From contig JASPKZ010009743.1 in assembly GCA_030220185.1 (NCBI GenBank), positions 1 through 64,000 on the forward strand: 64,000 bases of DNA. The letters run 5' to 3'. Within the stretch, counting starts at the first letter, position 1, and every line of letters begins with the position of its first letter. Under the pieces are notes generated by a model. The model saw nothing but the letters and a program-made list of their open reading frames with translations, was not told where the DNA came from and searched no databases. Shown in pieces: positions 10,500 through 22,689 of the stretch. This DNA is from Diploptera punctata (Eukaryota; Arthropoda; Insecta; Blattodea; Blaberidae). The translations under genes were made by a program, and so were the position numbers.

Positions 10500-11640
10500 A
10501 AGTTTTTTGTTCAGACCAAGCATACATAGGCCATTAAGGCTATTTCTGTCATTGTAGAACGGCACCATGTCTTCACTCCTCTACACTAAAAATCTGTTCA
10601 ATCGACGCCATTAGTGCATGGTAAAGACAGGCATATTTCAATTGTTTGTTTGATGGATGGGAACAAATCGCACTCGTTCACATTGTTAACGAAATCACCT
10701 TATTTATCCTTGTCGCTTCGTTTCATCCACATACGGTGTCATAGTTCAATTTTGGTGGACAAACCCTCGATTTTACAATACCCTGAAATGTTGCTGGCAG
10801 TTGTTTGGGCATTTTTCAGAGATGTTTTTAGGTTCTTGTGGTGTAGATTTGAAGTTTAAAAGCAGAATCCTGTTGTTCAGATCTGTCTGACAAAGCTGTG
10901 TGAAAGGAATCCAAGTACGGATTTAAGATGGCCACCTTAAAGTAATCTTCGGGATTACATTGTGCACTAGCTCGATTTGACTGCTTATTGGATATTCTTT
11001 GAAGTGTGATTTCTGCACCCAGTTCAGAAGCAATAGCCTCCATCTCTTTCACGGTGCTTCGGAGATCTCATAACTTGTTTTCGGTGATCTATTACCATGC
11101 TTTTAATGCTTTCAAAATGGACCCTGAATTTAATTAAATTTATAGTCACGGCAGCAGCGAATTAACGACAGGTTACAAATAACTAGAATACTTTGCTATC
11201 GGGCACAAAAAAAATATGAAAGTACGTCCACTTGTAGTAGCATGTAACTGATGGGCTTGTTTTTGGCTTGGTGCGTTTCTTTCTACGGCAATCAATTTGA
11301 GGCTGTTCATTAATTCCAAAAAGCCTTTCTTAAATATCCCAATGCTTTTATATTTTTGCGACCTACGTGTTTCTCTGAACATGGGGATGCTTGGGACGTG
11401 CTGTCTTCTCAACAGCGACTCTCGAAAAAAGTTTATAATATCCTTAATTGTAGCTATCGTGTGTCTCGCTTCGGGCACACTATACAAATAATTTACCAAA
11501 ATAATGATATTGTGGCTCGCGCATGGAAGTAAACACCTTTGGAAAAAAAAATTGCGCGCGCAGACATTTCTGTAACCCGTTGTCTTTTCCTGCCATTGTT
11601 GAGCTGCGGTCATAGCCCTGGCCGACACGCATGCGGGCCA
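10500..11640 (-). pseudogene. hAT transposase remnant (DUF4371/ZMYM1-like)
   Basis: Read from high to low coordinates, the 151-codon frame at 11628-11173 holds LVNYLYSVPEARHTIATIKD, FRETRRSQKYKSIGIFKK and FIFFLCPIAKYSSYL. These fit the central part of hAT proteins annotated as zinc-finger MYM-type 1-like. The 74-codon frame at 11052-10828 continues (EAIASELGAEITLQR, NPEDYFKVAILNPYLDSF). At 10620-10500 a shifted frame gives KTWCRSTMTE, the hATC dimerisation signature. At least two frameshifts and several stops make it inactive. The usual length of this family is about 600-700 residues, so the N-terminal third is lost or unrecognisable. Confidence 0.7.
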
Positions 11641-12640
11641 ATATCTATATCTTTAGAAAAAAAAGTACTCAATTTCTGCAGCAATTGATTGGGCGCCCAT
11701 TTTTTTCAGTTCAACATATTCAAAAACTCTTGTCTAATTTTATTCAGTTTCTTATAAAAAAAACCGCACACCGATGGACAATTGCTTCCTTTCAGAAATT
11801 CACAGCTTTCATCAGCTAAAGCACTGTAAGCGCTGGGATTTTTTTACATCATCCACAATCATTTTCCTTACCTCAAGTCACATAATTCTATCAATTCATA
11901 TTTAATTTGTGGAGAAAGGTAAGTAGCATTCTTGACGTTTAAATGAAGTTTTAATCTTATAACACTGCATCAATTCTGCACTGTATCAAATCCCTGAGGA
12001 CGCCTTCGTCCGGTGATTTACTCTTTAAATGCAGTCATGCAAGCCACAGAAGATAATGATATCCAATATGGAGGTCAAGTATTTCAAGTTTCCCGCCGCA
12101 ATCTTCTTATAGCCTCTTACGAGTTTTTGGGTAACGAGTTTTTGGGTAACAGCGACCTCACTTAAAAACAAGCATGCTGACTGAGCAGCTTCCACATGCC
12201 AGCGGCTCTCACAATGTTTCTGCCGAATTCATGCACTTTAAAAAACTTCTGAAAGGGCCTCACTATGAATGACCCTTTAACGCCCTTCACAATATGTGGG
12301 GAGGATAGAACACAATATATAGAGAGTGCACTTTTGAGTCTTCCGGAATACTTTAGCCAGAGTGAATACTATTGGCTCCAACAATGCTTCAATTTCCGTT
12401 TTAAATGTTCAGCATCCATGCTGAAATTGTAGCTTCCGGGTGGTCTCCAGCAGTTTGTCAGAATTTTCACTTTATATTCTTTACTCATTAACACTGTTGT
12501 TCCGAACCAGTTGCTAATATCATTAGGTGGGTAAATCTACTTCTTCGGATTGATGAATTCTAAAACATCTGGGAAAAAAAATATTGCAATGACCAACCTG
12601 TGTAAGTACTAACTAAACAATTTCCTTATATCCATTTTTA

Positions 12641-12969
12641 GTCCACCGCTTTGGTCTCGAGATAGCGTGCTGCCTTGTCACGCAGCGGGCCCGGGTTCGA
12701 TCCCCGGTCGGGACAGTTTTTCAGGGTGAAGTTTTTATCGGGGTTTTTCCTCACCTGTAAGACAAATGTCAGGAAAACTTTAAGGCCCAAACGGTCCCCG
12801 AAATCATATGGCCATCATCATCATCCTTATCATTATCATTATCATCCTTCACCGGTGTGGAAAGCAACGTGTAGCTACCACACCTACAATTCCATAGTAA
12901 AGCTGCTAAGCATAGTATGATAATGCAATGAAAGACCTAACCTCGGGCAAAATTACTATGGATGGATGG
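12641..12969 (+). mobile_element. SINE-1 copy C with 13-bp target duplication
   Basis: Full-length copy with tRNA-like head GTCCACCGCTTTGGTCTCGA...GCGTGCTGCCTTGTCACGC and B box GGGTTCGATCCCCGG. The shared body, a CATCAT tract and the AATTACTATGGATGGATGG end follow. The target duplication ATATCCATTTTTA is at 12628-12640 and 12970-12982, exact as read. It lies within the hAT element and is therefore younger than it. Confidence 0.93.
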
Positions 12970-13531
12970 ATATCCATTTTTACGCATACACGCCCGAATG
13001 CGCAAAGTTCAACGTAAAACACGAGTCTAGAACTTTGGAGTAAAGAATATTCCAAATGGATAATTATTTGAACCTATCGAATGTACTAGAAAATACGACA
13101 AATAGGCATGGCGAACCGCTGACCAAGTGGGAGTTGGCCAATATAAGGCTGTAAAAAAGGCATTCAATACAGAAGTGGGCGCGGCTAATGAAGAGTGAAG
13201 GTCAGGCGAAGATTCTACAAATGTCTAGGAGTCGAAAAACTAAATCAGGTACTCAGCTGAAATTCGAGAAGTGAATACTGTGTTATATGTTCATAATAGA
13301 GGTCTAGAATTTTCTGAGGTACTGGCGATGCTTATGTCCACTGGGACAGGTACTTGATAAATTGATTTATCACGTCGATTGGGTTTGGAGGGCTTAATAT
13401 TATTTTTTGTTATTATTTACACCTAATTTTGGATAGAAGAAAATCACATTCTGTCTTGTGTTAATTAGTTGAAAATCAAGGGGGGTGCAAGCGCACCCCA
13501 CTGCATCCACCTCGCTACGCCCATGCATATA

Positions 13532-14789
13532 CCTTTTATATCTTAGCCTGTAATATGCGTACTTATTCATAAATATTTTTTCACAGAATGAATTAGGCTG
13601 TTAAGATGAAATCCTATGGGCGTATTTTCTTACAACAGTCAACATACGTATAAAATTTTAGGTAAGTGGATCTATTGCTTCTACCTTCATTTTACTAAAT
13701 TCGAAGTTTAACCTTAAATTCATATAACCTGATAAAAGTTAACTAAACTAAATCATCCTAACACATGTTTATAGATTAAATTTCTCGTGTGGGTTAAGTT
13801 ATGAAAGTTATGAACACCTATAAGTCTAAAAATTAAATCTTAAAGATAACCGAAATTTAGGGATAAGTTTCCATTATATGACAAAAAAATTAAAAAACTT
13901 CAGTTTACCTTTCCTAATAATGCAGAATAATAGTGAACATGTGCAAAAATTTATAAAAAAGTTTATAGAGTTGAATTGCTAGATGAAACCACATAGATGT
14001 GAAATCGATATGACAAACCTTTGCAATAAACTCCCAAACATTTATTAGATATGGACGTATACCAATTTACCCTTGCCTAACCTAACTAAATAATTTACAT
14101 GCATATTATTTAATGAAGTATTCACTAACTTTTCCCATCGGAACCTAATAAAATGGAGTGAGTGAACATTCATTTTTTAAAACATATTTTTGAGTGTTGG
14201 TTATTCCAATTTCACAGATATCTCCACCGTTTAGTGGAAGTTCATTTCAGGGTATGTGCACAACAAATCTACATAACTTCAATGAATCATTGCATACACA
14301 GATAAATATTCAATACTTTATTGTAAAAAAAAATTATAAGTATTGTTGCAAATGTTAAAAATATTATGAAATGTTAGTAAAGGCAGAAGGAGTACGTAGA
14401 GCAACAGCATTACAAGAATACACTATGGAAAATGAAGGGTAAGATAATCTAAAGTTAAACAAAAAAATTCCAAGTCTATGTACACCCATACACTTGTGCC
14501 AAGAGATAAAAATGGATATAATTTAGAATCATCTGATTCTATCAGCATACACATCATAATAAAATGAACATTGCCAACATTTCAATATTAAAGTCTTAAA
14601 CATAAAAAAAGAATGTTAAACACAGAATGGTGAAAATAAAGACTTAGTGTAATCATTATTATTAGTTTATTTATGGTATTAGTAATTCATTCTTTTAAGT
14701 CAAGTATTTTCAAGAATTGTCATTTCAATTTTAAATATAAGTTTCGACTGCTTGTGAAATAGTACAAAAACCTTAAAAATATGTACATA
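13532..14789. other. No recognisable feature
   Basis: AT-rich DNA between the hAT element and the LTR element. No ORF with a recognisable domain, no clear repeat. Confidence 0.5.
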
Positions 14790-14796
14790 TGTACAT

Positions 14797-15251
14797 TGTG
14801 GCAAGAAATAATAGACTCGTAAGTACTAAAACGCATCATTAATAGTAATAAACGGAAGGCGCACAAACGTGCACACGAGTTTATTACCAACATAGAAATC
14901 CAAACGAATGGTACCTACCCCTCTAAGCTATAATGAATAACATATACACTCGGAGTGGGGATGGCAACTTTATGGGAGGAGTCATCGCCCTTATAAGGCG
15001 AGGACGCGTGTGAAAACTCTCTCACGCTCCTATTTTCTGCAATAGTCAAGTTCTTCAGTAAACGTTCGCGAAGGCGATATTAAAACACGTGGGAGGAAAT
15101 AATTCATCAACTCCACTCCGAGTTAGTGAAGTATAAAACACTGTAAAATCTACAATTATACATACAAATTTATCCAATAAACTGAAATAATAAGTGTATA
15201 ATTTAAACATCCCTGAGTGATCATATTCTACCCTCAGCGAACCGGAACACA
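14797..15251 (+). repeat. 5' LTR
   Basis: 455 bp, TGTGGCAAG...GGAACACA. A TATA-like/CTTATAAGGCG block at about 14990 and the CTCTCACGCTCC stretch after it are plausible promoter and start-site sequence. Both are also present in the 3' LTR. Confidence 0.93.
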
Positions 15252-15265
15252 TGGCGCCCACGTGG
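15252..15265 (+). promoter_or_regulatory. Primer-binding-site candidate
   Basis: TGGCGCCCACGTGG begins directly after the 5' LTR. The TGG start is complementary to a tRNA CCA end, as expected for first-strand priming. I cannot name the tRNA with confidence. Confidence 0.65.
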
Positions 15266-15675
15266 TAGGTTCGAATTAATCTAATAGTGTGGACTCGTAT
15301 TAATAAGCACATGACGCCCAGCGAATAGTCTCGACCTGCAGTGCTAAAATATTCGTATTAATCGGTCACAAGGAACCAACATAGTTTAGGCACATGTTCC
15401 CCAGCGAGTGAATTAGTGTGAAAACATAAATCGAGTCCGCAGCACATGGCAATTACAGTGATGAATCATCTTACTACGGCCGATGAATGGTGAGCAAGTG
15501 ATTGCAGAAACAACGGTTGGAGCTCGCAAGATAGCAGTAAATCAACACTACTTACCAGTTGCAGAAAAAAAGTGAGTAAATAAGTAAACTAAATTTTTGA
15601 AGCGCAAAAAAGAAATGTTCTTTGTATAATATAAACACTCTTTGATTTTATTACCGTGTAGAAAAACAAATTAAA

Positions 15676-17460
15676 ATGGCTGCTGTAGACCTAGGAGCAC
15701 GTGGTCAGGATCCATTAGCCTTAGCAGAAAATAAACATATAGATACAATGTTAGGGAATAAGGATGCAGAAAAGGAGATGGGACAAATATTTAACAATAA
15801 GGAACCATAAATTTTCACATATACACTGATTCATTTATTGAAAGAGTTTAAGACAGAAATAAAGTCGTTGAACTCAAACATACAAACAAATAATGCAGAA
15901 ATCCGTAGGGAGTTAATCAATTTAAGAACAGAAATCAAATAAAATACTAGGACCCTGCACACAGAATTTGAAGAGGAAATAAATCATATACACGAGAAGA
16001 TAGAAACCGTAACTAACTCCACAGCAGCCAGTACGGCGCAAAATGAATATAAATTAGAAACTATACGTTCTAGCGTCAACCGAGTAGTGGAGGAACAGGC
16101 AACATTAAAAACAACGTGGATATCAGAATTAAATGATCGATCAAAATGCGTGGAAATGGCTGAAATGGTAATCAACCGCAAATTCACAGAATTGCCTAAT
16201 ATAATAAAACAAGAAATAGGTAATGAAATAGAAGAATTCACGGATGGTTTGAAAACCCAAAGACAAAACGAACTCAGTGAATTAACCGAAAAAGTAAATT
16301 CTATAAATAATGGGAAAACTGGCGATAATAATGTTCAAAATGTTTCCTGTTCTGACCACATGTGTGTAGCGAGTAACGTAACCAATATATTAACGGCTCC
16401 CCTAAACATCGTTAATAGCTCTATTACGCAGAATGAAAGTATCCTTTGTAAATGAACCATCCACTCCCCAAGGGCATTTTCCTCCCTATACACAGTTATT
16501 GGAAATCCCACTTCTAAAATTCGACGACAATCAGGGTAATAGTCTTATTCAGTTCCTGGAAGATCTGGACCAATATCTTAAACTACGGGGAATCCCGAAA
16601 CACATGTACATGTACATTACCAAAATATGTCTTCGTGGGAATAGTCTAGTATGGTATGAAGCGACTCTCACCAAATGAAACTTCATACGAAACATTTAAA
16701 AACTTGTTCAGAAATAAATTTTTCAGTCATGAAAAACAAATGCAAATCAGAAATGAAATTAGAAATGGGATTTTCAATTATCAGGGTAATATGAGCTATA
16801 CTGAATATTTTTATGTCTCTTGCTAAAAAGGCCAAATTAATCGTCCCAGCCTATTCTGAGGAAGAATTGATACAGGCAACTATAAATCATTTCCCTTGCC
16901 ACGTGCGCTATGGCCTGTTAATTGCTAAAATCACAACCGTAAACCACATGATAGAAGTTTTGACAATGTTTGAAGCCGGCGATATGAGAGAGAATAGACA
17001 GGAATGTAGAGACAAAGTTCAAAAGGGAGAACATACTTATTATCAAAATAATAATAATAATGATAGAGATAGGAATCTTCAAAACGTAGAGAAGGGCACG
17101 GGAAAAGTTTACAATCAACCGAGAAATGGCAATCGGAACGATAGGCCGTCCTACTATAAGAATCATGATAGCACAATTAATAACAGGGGGAATTATCACG
17201 GGAACCTAGGACAAAATCATAAAAGTAGATCCGATTCACGTATTAATATGGTAAGATTTAATTCCAATATAGATGGACAAAATTTGCATAGGGGATAATA
17301 TATACATCCTGGATAATATATACATCCCTTATAGCCAGAATTATGACGGATACAGGTTAGAGCAGGAGAACAATGAGGTATTCAACGGTTACAATAGAAA
17401 CCAAACTCGACGGAACTTGCCCACAGCAGATAATGACAATAGTCGCAACGCAGGTAGCAA
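15676..17460 (+). pseudogene. Broken gag-like gene of the LTR element
   Basis: ATG at 15676 opens 44 codons (MAAVDLGARG...) before a stop at 15808. Coiled-coil-like text then continues in other frames (LKEFKTEIKSLNSNIQ; ENKLETIRSSVNRVVEE type) through 16087-16455. The core resembling retrotransposon Gag follows: LKFDDNQGNSLIQFLEDLDQ, CLRGNSLVWYEA, and after a frameshift near 16675 SYETFKNLFRNKFFSHEKQM. The block at 16813-17298 (ELIQATINHFPCHVRYGLLI, then an Asn/Arg-rich basic tail) closes it. No CCHC zinc knuckle is visible. At least three frame breaks. The Ty3/gypsy-like assignment comes from the Gag core pattern only. Confidence 0.68.
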
Positions 17461-17569
17461 ACAGAAATAATTCTAAGAAAAGATATTTAATACATAAGTA
17501 TTTGAATTACTTGAAAGAACCTAGAACTGATGTTCCTTGGTTCGAAACCACGTGCAGTGATGAGCGATC

Positions 17570-17597
17570 GACGAAATTGTTTGCAAACAATTTCGTC
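17570..17597. repeat. 28-bp perfect palindrome
   Basis: GACGAAATTGTTTG followed directly by its reverse complement. It lies in the LTR element downstream of gag. Confidence 0.9.
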
Positions 17598-17743
17598 ATT
17601 TCAAATTCAGGAATCGAGTCCAGTACAACAAGTAGATTCCAAACTAACGTAATATTTACATACCGTCCAGGGTGTAATATAACCCAAAACGCGATTGTAA
17701 AACACGAGAAAATAGAGCGAAACGATTGTAGCAAAATAAACGA

Positions 17744-18216
17744 TCTATCTATCTTGGGGTTTTTACAGCTGCTGCCGACTTCCCGTGCCAAACCTCCAAA
17801 GCCTACGGTTTTGGGCATCTTCGATGCTTAGCCCCTTTGATTGATTTGGTCTTTTAGCATTTTGTTTTTTTTTCTAATGTGTGGGGAACTGGCCCACAGC
17901 ATAAACCCCCAACCTGGAGGACCAGGAAAATTTCTGTCTGGGTTTTCCTCCCATAGCCTTTGAAGATCCCTCTTCACCGCAAGGCAGCGTTTCTCTATTT
18001 CCCTTAGAGATAGGGTTGCCTATTCCGCCAGATCCGCTGTGATGAAGGACTCCTTCTGCGCCGACTCTGCCGTTGAGGTCTTCACCGTAACCCTGGCTAG
18101 GAGCCCTTACAGAGTACTATCAGTCGAAGCCAACTGAACTCTGGTTTTTTATCGAGGTTGTTACTCCTCCCCCTCCTCCTTTCTCATCCGGGCTTGGGAC
18201 CGGCCATGGCGGAGTT
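17744..18216 (-). mobile_element. Internally deleted LINE-A derivative
   Basis: On the minus strand the unit starts with a GC-richer leader (from 18216: AACTCCGCCATGGCCGGTCC..., a GTCCTCC/GGGGGTT block near 17905). It then joins at about 17836 to the last ~95 bp of LINE-A (CTAAGCATCGAAGATGCCC, LWRFG, CAGCAGCTGTAAAAACCCC, GATAGATA tail). Flanks AAATAAACGA (17734-17743) and AAATAAATGA... (18217-18226) match at nine of ten bases, so it inserted as one piece into the LTR element. The leader resembles the 5' leader of the LINE-A near 54840 only in part, so its family link is inferred. Confidence 0.7.
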
Positions 18217-18226
18217 AAATAAATGA

Positions 18227-20565
18227 TAAGAACGTTAATAATATCAATAATTTTGATAAACGATTAGCCATCATTATGGGCGAAATCGAATATGAAAGAA
18301 TGAAATACTGACTCGATGACCGAATTTAATGTGTACATGAACCAGTCTTACCCGGGATCGAACCCAGCTGTATATGAAGATTAGAAATATAATTATCTTA
18401 TTAGTTAAAATAGTTAAGCATATGTATAAAAAATATTGAACACCAGAATATATATTCTTTAATAGTTGAAAAAATTAAATATGAGGAAATGAATACTGCA
18501 TTGTACATCTTTGAATGAGAGAGGGGCAGAACCCTTCTCTTGTACATATTGATACTCAATTAAATATCAACTTAAAAATAAATACGAGTAACATGCTATC
18601 ACAGTAGATAATAACTTACCTATAATAATTTAGCCAAGTAATACGATATTTGCAAATATTAATATCGCTCGTATAGCAAAAGTTAGCATATGTATGGTAT
18701 AATAAGGTTACATTCAACTAGAACTCGGTGAGATATTTCCGAAAATTTTGATCACTATAAAATAGGATGGATCTGTGGATATTAAACCTTAAATAAAAGA
18801 GTCAAACAGCTATAAATAACTATTAAATAGAAAGAGAGAGAAAATATTTGTTTCATATTTAATTAAATCGCTCGTGCAGAAAGCTGCATTACCGACTCAT
18901 CAAACTAAAGCTAGATACTCTAATGATTTAAATATCAAAACTAATTTAAAGTTATAATATTTTATACTCAGATAATTTCTTGATTAAGGCTCCCAAGGAA
19001 ACTTTTAAAAATCCAGTAAGCATACGCTTGGATAGGCCTTTGTGATTTTATAAAACGTTATAATAATTACAGATCTTTGAACAAACATATAGAACGATTT
19101 TAATATGAATAAAATTATTCTTGAAAAAATGGAGACATCTTAAGCATATCAGTAAATGAAAGATGTTGAAGCTTAATCCATCTTAATGAAACAGGTCGAT
19201 TGACGTTAATAATTGAAAGCGTGTGGAATTTATTGATTATTGATTTTATATACAGGATTAAATTATTTATATGATGACCAAAGAGGCATCTAATTGTTTT
19301 TGTGTATTACGTAATAATTTGTGAGGTAATATTTTTGGGCAAGTGATCCAATATTATCTAATTGATGAATGTTATTGATTTAAAATTGTGTTTAATTAAT
19401 GATATATGAAATAGTCATTACCGCTGAGGGAACAGCGATGCTGACATGTTTATATAATTCTGTATTCGAGTAAAACGATTTTGCACGCATAAGACTGGAA
19501 CGTTGTTTGACCAATTAATTATAGAGCCAATTTTGCTTTGGCAAATTAAATACGCTAATATGCCGAAAGATGTTTAAATAAAATATTGAGAATGATAACT
19601 TCTATACAAATGATCACAATGTAATAAAACGATAGGAAGTACGTAAAGCATATCACAAATAGTGAAGCGCCTATAATGCTAAAAAAAATAAAATACAAGA
19701 GCGCGGGAGCCGTAAAACAATTTTTTTATTGGAAAACTTAAATAACCTTTTTTTATATACATGAGGCGATAATTACGTCTATTATTATGACTGAATAAGT
19801 CTCTCTTTACAAGAAAACAACGAAAATATTATCTGCATGAATAAACGAAATCATTTTTATATATTCCAAAATAAATATTTTACAAATATTTGAACAATTA
19901 TGATATCATACAGTTGATTCAAAATATTAATATTCTATTGTGACTCAAATATGACACAGATCCACATAAATGCATTTTATTTAAATGAAACTTTTAAATT
20001 CCTTGAAAATATAGCCGATAAAATGAAACATGTACTTAAATGATTGGTTCATAACACCGAATAATTCACGCTGTACATATTAATGTAAAATTAGTTTAGG
20101 ATTTTAATTTTAAGAAACATCAAGAATTGCGTGTGAATGTGAAAAATGATTTAGTGATACAATATCTATTATCAGGGCTTAAATAGCCACATAAGTCATT
20201 TAAAAGTGTAAAACAGTGATGTACAATCTATTCAAAAGCAAGAAAGATAGAACTAAATATGAAATTAAAACACTGATGAATCATATGTTAATGTGAAAAG
20301 ATTTGAATGAATGAGTGAGTGGTATGAATTGATTTGTATGTATAAGCTAGTATAAGGAATTTGTATTATTTAGGTATATTTATGTATTATCTTCAGGCCT
20401 TAGAAAAGGAAAGGTACTATTCTTATACGTCAGTCAATGAACCCAAACGAGAATGTTTTCAGAATAGGTAACAAGTTGAATCTTATTGCTTTGAATGAGA
20501 GATGAATATGAGTTCTACAAAATTTGTTCAGTAGAAAATTTAGATAGAATCTCATATGGGCATTA
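18227..20565. other. Non-coding interior of the LTR element
   Basis: About 2.3 kb of AT-rich sequence with no long frame and no protease, RT, RNase H or integrase motif. A lone B-box-like GGGTTCGATCCCGGG on the minus strand at about 18352-18366 may be the remains of a tRNA-headed SINE. A non-autonomous element or an extremely decayed pol are the two readings. Confidence 0.6.
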
Positions 20566-21020
20566 TGTGGCAAGAAGTAATAGACTCGTAAGTACTAAAA
20601 CGTACAATTAATAATAATAACCGGAAGGCGCACAAACGTGCACACGAGTCTGTTACCAACATAGAAACCCAAACGAATGGTACCTACCCCTCTAAGCTAT
20701 AATGAATAACATATACACTCGGAGTGGGGATGGCGACTTTATGGGAGGAGTCATCGCCCTTATAAGGCGAGGACGCGTGTGAAAACTCTCTCACGCTCCT
20801 ACGTTCTGCAATAGTCAAGTTCTTCAGTAAACGTTCGCGAAGGTGATATTAAAACACGTGGGCGGAAATAATTCATCAACTCCACTCCGAGTTAGTGAAG
20901 TATAAAACACTGTAAATCTACAATTATACATACAAATTTATCCAATAAACCGAAATAATAAGTGTATAATTTAAACATCCCTGAGTGATCATATTCTACC
21001 CTGAGCGAACCGGCACAACA
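20566..21020 (+). repeat. 3' LTR
   Basis: 455 bp, the same start and end as the left LTR, with about 18 differences spread along it. The TGTACAT duplication follows directly. Confidence 0.93.
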
Positions 21021-21203
21021 TGTACATAATACAATCTATTTTTTCTTACAGTTCTTGTTATGAGGTTAAGTGAATATTCCATTTTCATAGCCATTTGATA
21101 ATAAATCAGGAATTCAATATTTTTATTAGTAATACACTTTAGAAAATTGGAATATCTAATTCTTTTTTTTATTCATCCAATGCCCATAGATATGGGACAT
21201 AAA

Positions 21204-21208
<5 letters not shown>

Positions 21209-21292
<84 letters not shown>

Positions 21293-21366
21293 ATAACTAG
21301 AATTCTAAATAAAACATTTACTTAGAATAGTAAGATCGTCAATATATATATATATATATATATATA
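21209..21366. repeat. (ATT)n and (AT)n microsatellites
   Basis: An uninterrupted ATT run at about 21209-21290 and an AT run at about 21341-21367, the second touching the SINE-1 copy D. Confidence 0.97.
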
Positions 21367-21368
21367 TC

Positions 21369-21720
21369 CATCCATAGTAATTCTCTGCCCGTGGGCAGGT
21401 CTTTCACTGCAATCATAGCATTTTCATGCATTGCTTTGCAGCTTTACTAGGGAATTGTAGGTGTGGTAGCTTCCCGTTGATTTCCACACTGGTGAAGGAT
21501 GATGATGATGATGATGATAAGGATGATGGTGATAGTGATAAGGATGATGATGATGGCCATATGATTTCGGGGACCGTTTGGGCCTTAAAGTTTTCCTGAC
21601 ATTTGTCTTACAGGTAAGGAAAAACCCCGATCACCCAGAAAAAACTGCCCCGACCGTGGATCGAACTCGGACCCGCTGCGTGACAAGGCAGCACGCTACC
21701 TCGAGACTTCAGCGGTGGAC
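21369..21720 (-). mobile_element. SINE-1 copy D
   Basis: Full-length minus-strand copy. The plus strand shows CCATAGTAATTCT at the 3' end, an internal (GATGAT)n of about 60 bp, the CGGGGACCGTTTGGGCCTTA body, and the head ending TCTCGAGG..GGTGGAC on the reverse. (AC)n and (AT)n follow at 21721-21760. A 'VCGTCACG' style head (CGTGACAAGGCAGCACGCTA on plus) matches copies C and E. Confidence 0.92.
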
Positions 21721-21990
21721 ATACACACACACACACACACAAATATATATATATATACATTATATTTATTTAAGGGTTGGAGATACCTTCATTGTGAAGG
21801 ATACTGACAAATACATTGAGTTTTACTCGATTTGCAGCCACTAGCATAGACACTGCGTGTGTAGCATGAGTTGATTACTCGATGCTTGCAGTCACTTTCC
21901 CTGATATTGGTCGCAGGTCATGTAAAACTCACTGTATCTGTATATGTACACATACATTTTTTTTTTCAGACTCTTACAGTAGGTGTAATG
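21721..21990. other. Simple repeats and unassigned DNA
   Basis: (CA)n then (TA)n at 21721-21770, then sequence of unknown nature. A run of T followed by CAG at about 21959-21970 looks like a splice acceptor but has no supporting exon structure. Confidence 0.4.
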
Positions 21991-22075
21991 AAGTTGTGCT
22001 TCAAGAATATCTACAAGTGTATTGCGAGAATATACCAGTAAATAATAGACTATACAGAAAAGTGTTTGTGTTTTT
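21991..22075. repeat. 85-bp direct repeat, first copy
   Basis: AAGTTGTGCTTCAAGAATAT... recurs at 22690 with about 90% identity. The first copy lies in a frame reading VVLQEYLQVYCENIPVNNRL; the second reads VALQEYLQVYCKNIPVHYRL. The differences change residues, so there is no sign of selection for protein. The 614 bp between the copies codes for nothing I recognise. Confidence 0.8.
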
Positions 22076-22689
22076 GGAAAAACTGCACTTAAACTAGCGT
22101 GAAATATTTTCAGTCCTATAGAACAACAGTGCGCATGCGTAAGAGTTTATAGAGCCAGCGATAACATACAATTGAATCATATATCGATTATCATCCTCGA
22201 TTATTATCCGTCGCTATGAAATTTAAATGGCCAATATTTGCAATAAATCCTCAAATCTGTTAAAAAATATATATTAATAATATTAATATTACCAAACGTT
22301 TATTAAAAAATGGGTGTACACTTACTCATCACTCCTTAACGCTGATCCAACCAGCGAAAACCCAAAACAGCGATAGAAAAATCGTAGACTATATAATATA
22401 CTCTGTTGAGAAAATAGCAGTTAGCATCACAATATTGTCTAACAGTGTCATAATATTGTGATTTGTATATTTAAATAAATACTTCAAAATTGTCTAATAA
22501 TGTTACAAAAATTTGTTTGAAAAAGTTTAAAATATTAAATAATGTTAGTACATACAGAAGAAGAGCTATAGTTTACAGTAATATAACTGAAAAATCAAGC
22601 GCTAGTAGAAGTGCAGTTCAGCTATGTTTTCTTTTATTAAAAACAAATTTTTAAATGAAAAATATTATAGAAAATATTTTTAACTACTA

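Larger units (their letters stand above)
10128..13523 (-). mobile_element. Decayed hAT-like DNA transposon
   Basis: The ends are imperfect inverted repeats: TGGGCCGTAG...AAGGGGGGTGC at 10128 and, on the other strand, TGGGCGTAGC...GTGGGGTGCGC from 13523. They are flanked by 8-bp sequences that match at six positions (TACATACA 10120-10127 / TGCATATA 13524-13531). An 8-bp target duplication is the hAT habit. The minus strand carries broken transposase. A SINE-1 copy has inserted at 12641-12969. The first ~1 kb (in element orientation) beyond the transposase shows no clear zinc-finger frame. Confidence 0.72.
14797..21020 (+). mobile_element. LTR retrotransposon, gag-only (6.2 kb)
   Basis: Two 455-bp direct repeats starting TGTGG and ending ACA (14797-15251 and 20566-21020) bound the element. 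I count about 18 differences between them (~96% identity). TGTACAT stands directly before the first (14790-14796) and directly after the second (21021-21027), a 7-bp target duplication as read; a shorter one offset by the TG of the end is possible. A primer-binding-site candidate follows the left LTR. The interior holds a broken gag and then ~2.3 kb without any pol-like frame. No convincing polypurine tract precedes the right LTR. This looks like a non-autonomous Ty3/gypsy-like element that depended on another element's polymerase. Confidence 0.9.

Noticed and set aside
11173..11628. 151-codon minus-strand ORF as a host gene
   Set aside because: It matches the middle of a hAT transposase and sits between hAT ends with frameshifts on both sides.
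16918..17199. Minus-strand ORFs of 81-93 codons opposite gag
   Set aside because: Antisense shadows of the Asn/Arg-rich gag tail; no motif.
20275..20305. CTGATGA...GAAA spacing resembling a hammerhead core
   Set aside because: The intervening bases do not form a stem II and no stem III follows.
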